From assembly GCA_910588965.1 (NCBI GenBank), contig CAJUSO010000017.1:1-61813 (forward strand): a stretch of DNA of 61,813 nt, written 5' to 3'. The notes beneath the pieces were generated by a model. It ran no database searches. It saw nothing but the letters and a program-made list of their open reading frames with translations, and was not told the DNA's origin. Shown here piece after piece: positions 59,111 through 61,813 of this stretch. Within the stretch, counting starts at the first letter, position 1. Each line of letters opens with the position of its first letter. The position numbers and the translations under genes are program-made. This DNA is from an uncultured Lachnospiraceae bacterium (GTDB lineage Bacteria; Bacillota; Clostridia; Lachnospirales; Lachnospiraceae).

Positions 59111-60584
59111 CTTGCATACCTCCTGCAATTCGTTCCAATTCGCCAATCAAATACAACGACCCCGCGCAAAATAATGCCTGTCCCCTCCGCCGTACCTTCT
59201 GTGCATAGGTGAATGCCGCGCCAATGTCTTCGATTTCTGTTATCCTCACAGGCTGCGGCCTTCCTCCTCCCAACGCATCCTGCCTAGGCTCCCCTACGGG
59301 CATTCCCCCTGGCTGCGGATGGCTGCCCTCCCCTTGCCGGGGCAAATCCCAACTGACCTCCCTTAGGGCGGCATGGAAGGCCTCTGCCAGTTCCCGGCAC
59401 TGCACGCCCCGGGAGCCTGGGACAGCCGTCACAATAATTTCCTCCCACCTGCCGCCTTCTAACAGGCGCTTGGCGGCATGGGAATAATCTTTCTCCTTCA
59501 CCATGGAAAATAATAAAACAGCAGAGTCCTTAGAAATATGCCCCACTGCCTCTAAAAACCGTTCAATCCCCGCCAGGTTATGGGCGCCGTCCAGGTATAC
59601 GCCTGGGAGCGCCTCCTGCATCCGCCCTTTCCATTCCACTTGCGCCATACCTTTTTGGATTGCTTGGCCAGGAATGGCTTCCAACCCGGACAGGCACGCT
59701 AACGCCTGCAGCGCTACAGATGCGTTCTGTACCTGGTATGGCGCACCGAAGGGGATTTCCACTTCCCTAACATCATAACCAGAATCATATGAAAAATCAA
59801 TCTTTTTTCCTGTGTTTAAGAAAATTTTAATCTTCTTAGGATTTACCGGGTAACAAGGGCAGCCCAAAGCTTCCGCCTGCTTTTCAATCACGCCATTGGC
59901 CGCAGGGACAGAAGCGTCATATACCACTGGGACCCCTGCCTTGAGGATGCCCGCCTTCTCTGCTGCAATCTTTTCTATGGTGTCCCCCAGGATTTCCGTA
60001 TGTTCCAGGGAAATAGACGTAAGCACGGTGAGCAATGGCCGGCTTACCACATTGGTGGCGTCCAGCCTCCCGCCCAGCCCTGTCTCTAAGACGGCATACT
60101 CCACCTGGCTGCGGGCAAAGATTACCATGCCCATAGCAAAAATATATTCAAAAAACGTAGGGTGCGGCAGCCCCCGCGCCGCCAATGCAGCTGCCGCTCG
60201 ATCCACCCTGGCCGCTGCCTGTACAAATACTTCCCGGCTACAGGGGCGGAGCTTGCCGTCCCCTATGCAGAAGCGTTCCTCCATGCGCACCAAATGGGGC
60301 GACGTGAATAGGGCAACCCTCTTGCCGGCTGCCTGGAGCACGCTGGCAAGAAAGGCGCACACGCTGCCCTTCCCATTGCTGCCCGCCACATGGATGGCCC
60401 GGAAGCGCTCCTGCGGATCCCCAAGCTCTGCCAAAAGCGCCCGGGTATGTTCTAGGGGGTTCTTTGACGTAAAACGGGGGATATCCAAAATCCGCGCTAC
60501 GGCCTGGCAGTATGCATCGTTTAACGGCACAGCCTTCCCTGGCACCATGGCCCCTTCTGCCTGTCTATCTCCATCCACTTCCAT
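59103..60584 (-). CDS. folC: Bifunctional folylpolyglutamate synthase / dihydrofolate synthase
   Basis: A 493-residue Mur-ligase-family enzyme that adds glutamate to folates. P-loop HVAGSNGKGSVCAFLASVL, then FTSPHLVRMEERFCIG, YAVLETGLGGRLDATNVV and SLEHTEILGDTIEKIAAEKAGI; the C-terminal domain starts with LDGAHNLAGIERFLEAV. It is about 60 residues longer than usual because of a Pro/Gly-rich insert (PRQGEGSHPQPGGMP and onward) before the last helices. Start at 60584 after AAGAGGTGTCA; an upstream GTG is part of that site. Confidence 0.95.
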   Translation of the reverse strand: MEVDGDRQAEGAMVPGKAVPLNDAYCQAVARILDIPRFTSKNPLEHTRALLAELGDPQERFRAIHVAGSNGKGSVCAFLASVLQAAGKRVALFTSPHLVRMEERFCIGDGKLRPCSREVFVQAAARVDRAAAALAARGLPHPTFFEYIFAMGMVIFARSQVEYAVLETGLGGRLDATNVVSRPLLTVLTSISLEHTEILGDTIEKIAAEKAGILKAGVPVVYDASVPAANGVIEKQAEALGCPCYPVNPKKIKIFLNTGKKIDFSYDSGYDVREVEIPFGAPYQVQNASVALQALACLSGLEAIPGQAIQKGMAQVEWKGRMQEALPGVYLDGAHNLAGIERFLEAVGHISKDSAVLLFSMVKEKDYSHAAKRLLEGGRWEEIIVTAVPGSRGVQCRELAEAFHAALREVSWDLPRQGEGSHPQPGGMPVGEPRQDALGGGRPQPVRITEIEDIGAAFTYAQKVRRRGQALFCAGSLYLIGELERIAGGMQDD

Positions 60585-60753
60585 TGACACCTCTTTCGTT
60601 CCTAAATCTTAACTATTATAATATAGAAAAGCCCTGGAATCCAGAGTTATTTTGGGAAAAAATAGATTTTTGCACGACAAAAGACGACAGAAGGCCGCAT
60701 GGAGGGCGTTCCCTGCCAGAGGAACAAAGCGGACAAGCTTTTTTCCCATAAGA

Positions 60754-60788
60754 CAAAAATACAGCTACAGGCTTCCCCATAGCTGCAG
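60754..60788 (-). terminator. Terminator of the methyltransferase gene
   Basis: On minus TGCAGCTA pairs with TAGCTGTA (one G-T) around loop TGGGGAAGCCTG and is followed by TTTTTG. It starts about 10 bases after the stop codon at 60796. Confidence 0.72.
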
Positions 60789-60795
60789 GACGTTC

Positions 60796-61359
60796 CTATC
60801 TCTTATACAGAAACACCGGGACCGGCGGATGGTTCCCCCGGTTTAAATAACGGTTCTCGATCACCGTTACCTCCCTAGGTGGGAGGCTCTTTAGGTACTC
60901 CAGCAAACATTCCTTTTCCTCAAACCCAGTATCCCCGCCGCTGTAAATACACAGGCTCATCATCCCTCCGCTTTTCAGGGCAGCCAGCCCTTTGGAAACG
61001 GCAGCCAGGCTGGTCTTTGGCGCTGTGGCAATGCGATGGTCCCCTCCCGGCAGGTAACCGAAATTAAAGCAAATCACATCCACACTGGAATCCGCCACAT
61101 AACGGTCCAGGTTTTCATGGCCATCCAATAGGAGCCTGGCCCTGCCCGCATACCCTTTCTGCCCCAACAGTTCCCTGGTGGCGTCTATGGCACATCTTTG
61201 GATGTCAAAGGCAAGCACATGCCCTTTTTCCCCTGCCAGGCTGCAGAGGAAAGCTGTATCCTTCCCATTCCCCATGGTAGCATCCACATACAGGCCGCCC
61301 GCCGGCGCCTGTATGCGGATGATTTCATGGCACCAATCCGTAATCTGTGATGGTTCCAT
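60796..61359 (-). CDS. Class I SAM-dependent methyltransferase, YtqB/MnmM-like
   Basis: A 187-residue methyltransferase. The SAM site is YVDATMGNGKDTAFLCSLAG (motif I), FDIQRC follows, and VDVICFNFGYLPGGDH is motif IV with the NFGYLPGGD signature of the YtqB group. Bacillus YtqB (MnmM) methylates the wobble uridine (nm5 to mnm5) of certain tRNAs; the same role here is inferred. Start at 61359 after AAGGAGGGTAAG. Confidence 0.88.
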   Translation of the reverse strand: MEPSQITDWCHEIIRIQAPAGGLYVDATMGNGKDTAFLCSLAGEKGHVLAFDIQRCAIDATRELLGQKGYAGRARLLLDGHENLDRYVADSSVDVICFNFGYLPGGDHRIATAPKTSLAAVSKGLAALKSGGMMSLCIYSGGDTGFEEKECLLEYLKSLPPREVTVIENRYLNRGNHPPVPVFLYKR

Positions 61360-61369
61360 CTTACCCTCC

Positions 61370-61520
61370 TTATAAATCCTTATACCACTTTGCCTGTTCC
61401 CGGAACATCGCCGCATAGAGCCCATTCCTTTCCATCAGTTCCGCATGAGTCCCCACATCGTCGACCTTTCGTCTGCAATCTGCGCCGCACCAATGCGGTG
61501 CGTCACGATAATAGCTGTTT
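61370..61520 (-). pseudogene. Remnant of an ABC exporter ATPase C-terminus
   Basis: The last 31 codons (VDDVGTHAELMERNGLYAAM followed by a normal tail ending WYKDL) match the end of fused ABC permease-ATPases. Just upstream, in another frame, KTAIIVTHRIGAAQIAD is the switch-histidine region of such ATPases. Between them about eight codons are missing and the frame is shifted. Walker motifs and membrane domain are absent. It is decayed DNA, lying 10 bases before the methyltransferase gene; its ribosome binding site for that gene is kept. Confidence 0.82.
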
Positions 61521-61691
61521 TCTATTGCAGCATACGGGAGGCCTGCACATTTTATTGTCAGGTATTTTACATATTTGGCGCGGAATCTTCGGAATAGAAA
61601 TCCGCCAAATAACACCTTATGATGCGGTAACAAAATAATAATAAAACTTTTCTATGGTAATATCAACCACTTTATCCTATAAGACGGGAAA

Positions 61692-61755
61692 TGCCCAGGC
61701 AGGATACTGCCTGGGCACATGCTTGGTAACCGTCCAAGCAAACTGGACTGTTACC
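61692..61755 (-). terminator. Two hairpins after the cut-off gene at the right edge
   Basis: TGCCCAGGCAG/CTGCCTGGGCA (61692-61717, 11-bp perfect stem) and GGTAAC...GTTACC with inner TCCA/TGGA (61725-61755). They lie 10-75 bases after the stop codon at 61767 on minus. T-tracts are weak (TTTCCC). Between the remnant and these hairpins (61521-61690) I see only an imperfect inverted repeat, ATTTGGCG ... CCAAAT near 61572-61610. Confidence 0.55.
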
Positions 61756-61766
61756 GTAATCATTCC

Positions 61767-61813
61767 CTATTTCTTAACTTTTACCTTGAATACAGCTGTT
61801 GCCCCGCTCTTCA
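61767..61813 (-). CDS. C-terminal codons of a gene cut by the right edge, probably a secreted protein
   Basis: Fifteen codons end in KSGATAVFKVKVKK and a TAG stop. The alternating Val/Lys pattern is that of the final strand of an Ig-like domain, as in the C-terminal domains of the two large secreted proteins in this window. The frame is open to the window edge. Nothing more can be said. Confidence 0.55.
   Translation of the reverse strand, partial: KSGATAVFKVKVKK

Noticed and set aside
61572..61610. Possible insertion-sequence end near the ABC remnant
   Set aside because: There is only one imperfect inverted repeat, no transposase fragment and no target-site duplication.

Overview
The window looks like a chromosomal segment of a spore-forming, Gram-positive gut-type anaerobe of the Clostridia, most probably Lachnospiraceae. 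Pointers are the spoIIA/sigF and spoVA sporulation genes, a Spo0E-like phosphatase, LL-diaminopimelate aminotransferase (DapL), an ANTAR regulator after glnA, AGGAGG-type ribosome binding sites, T-box, lysine and FMN riboswitches, and large secreted glycan-active proteins. I cannot name the genus from this sequence alone. I saw no rRNA, tRNA, CRISPR array, prophage or insertion sequence.

Layout. 1-5.4 kb (minus strand): a cut-off gene, glutamate dehydrogenase, an NhaC-family antiporter under a lysine riboswitch with a terminator platform, a small RelA/SpoT-like HD hydrolase and a trigger-factor-like lipoprotein. 5.4-8.7 kb (minus): a LytTR response regulator and GHKL kinase, followed by a putative LytTR-controlled promoter, tiny ORFs (20, 24 and 33 codons) and a small membrane-anchored protein. 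This is the best candidate for an undescribed system. 8.8-11.3 kb (plus): an NSS-family sodium symporter and a secreted HExxH protein. 11.3-15.5 kb (plus): the riboflavin operon ribD-ribE-ribBA-ribH behind an FMN riboswitch. 15.5-20.2 kb (minus): Spo0E-like protein, zinc-dependent phospholipase C family protein, DUF1540 protein, thrS with a T-box leader, and a SEC-C protein.

20.4-28.1 kb: HflK/HflC-type SPFH proteins and a three-gene ABC-2 exporter (minus), then a NarL-type kinase (plus) and its likely regulator (minus) facing each other; a 14-bp palindrome sits between the exporter and the kinase. 28.2-38.5 kb (minus): a glycan-degradation block with a 1726-residue GH30 plus GH43 enzyme probably aimed at type II arabinogalactan, a 1170-residue beta-helix protein with the same C-terminal tail, and a parvulin-like lipoprotein that may help secreted proteins fold.

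38.6-45.3 kb: amino-acid and nucleotide metabolism (dapL, dapF, an ANTAR regulator, glnA, eukaryotic-type hisA; guaB on plus). 45.4-57.4 kb: sporulation genes. The ancestral spoIIAA-spoIIAB-sigF-spoVA cluster is recognisable but broken twice: a chemoreceptor on the opposite strand lies between sigF and spoVAA, and a small protein, a MATE transporter and a polysaccharide deacetylase separate spoVAC from spoVAD-spoVAE. 57.5-61.8 kb (minus): a membrane TPR protein, a 47-residue ORF, folC, an MnmM-like methyltransferase, an ABC-transporter gene remnant, and the last codons of another gene cut by the window edge.

Starts were moved from the longest ORF to the codon with a proper ribosome binding site where the sequence decided it; such choices are stated per entry. 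All family assignments come from reading the sequence, not from database searches.
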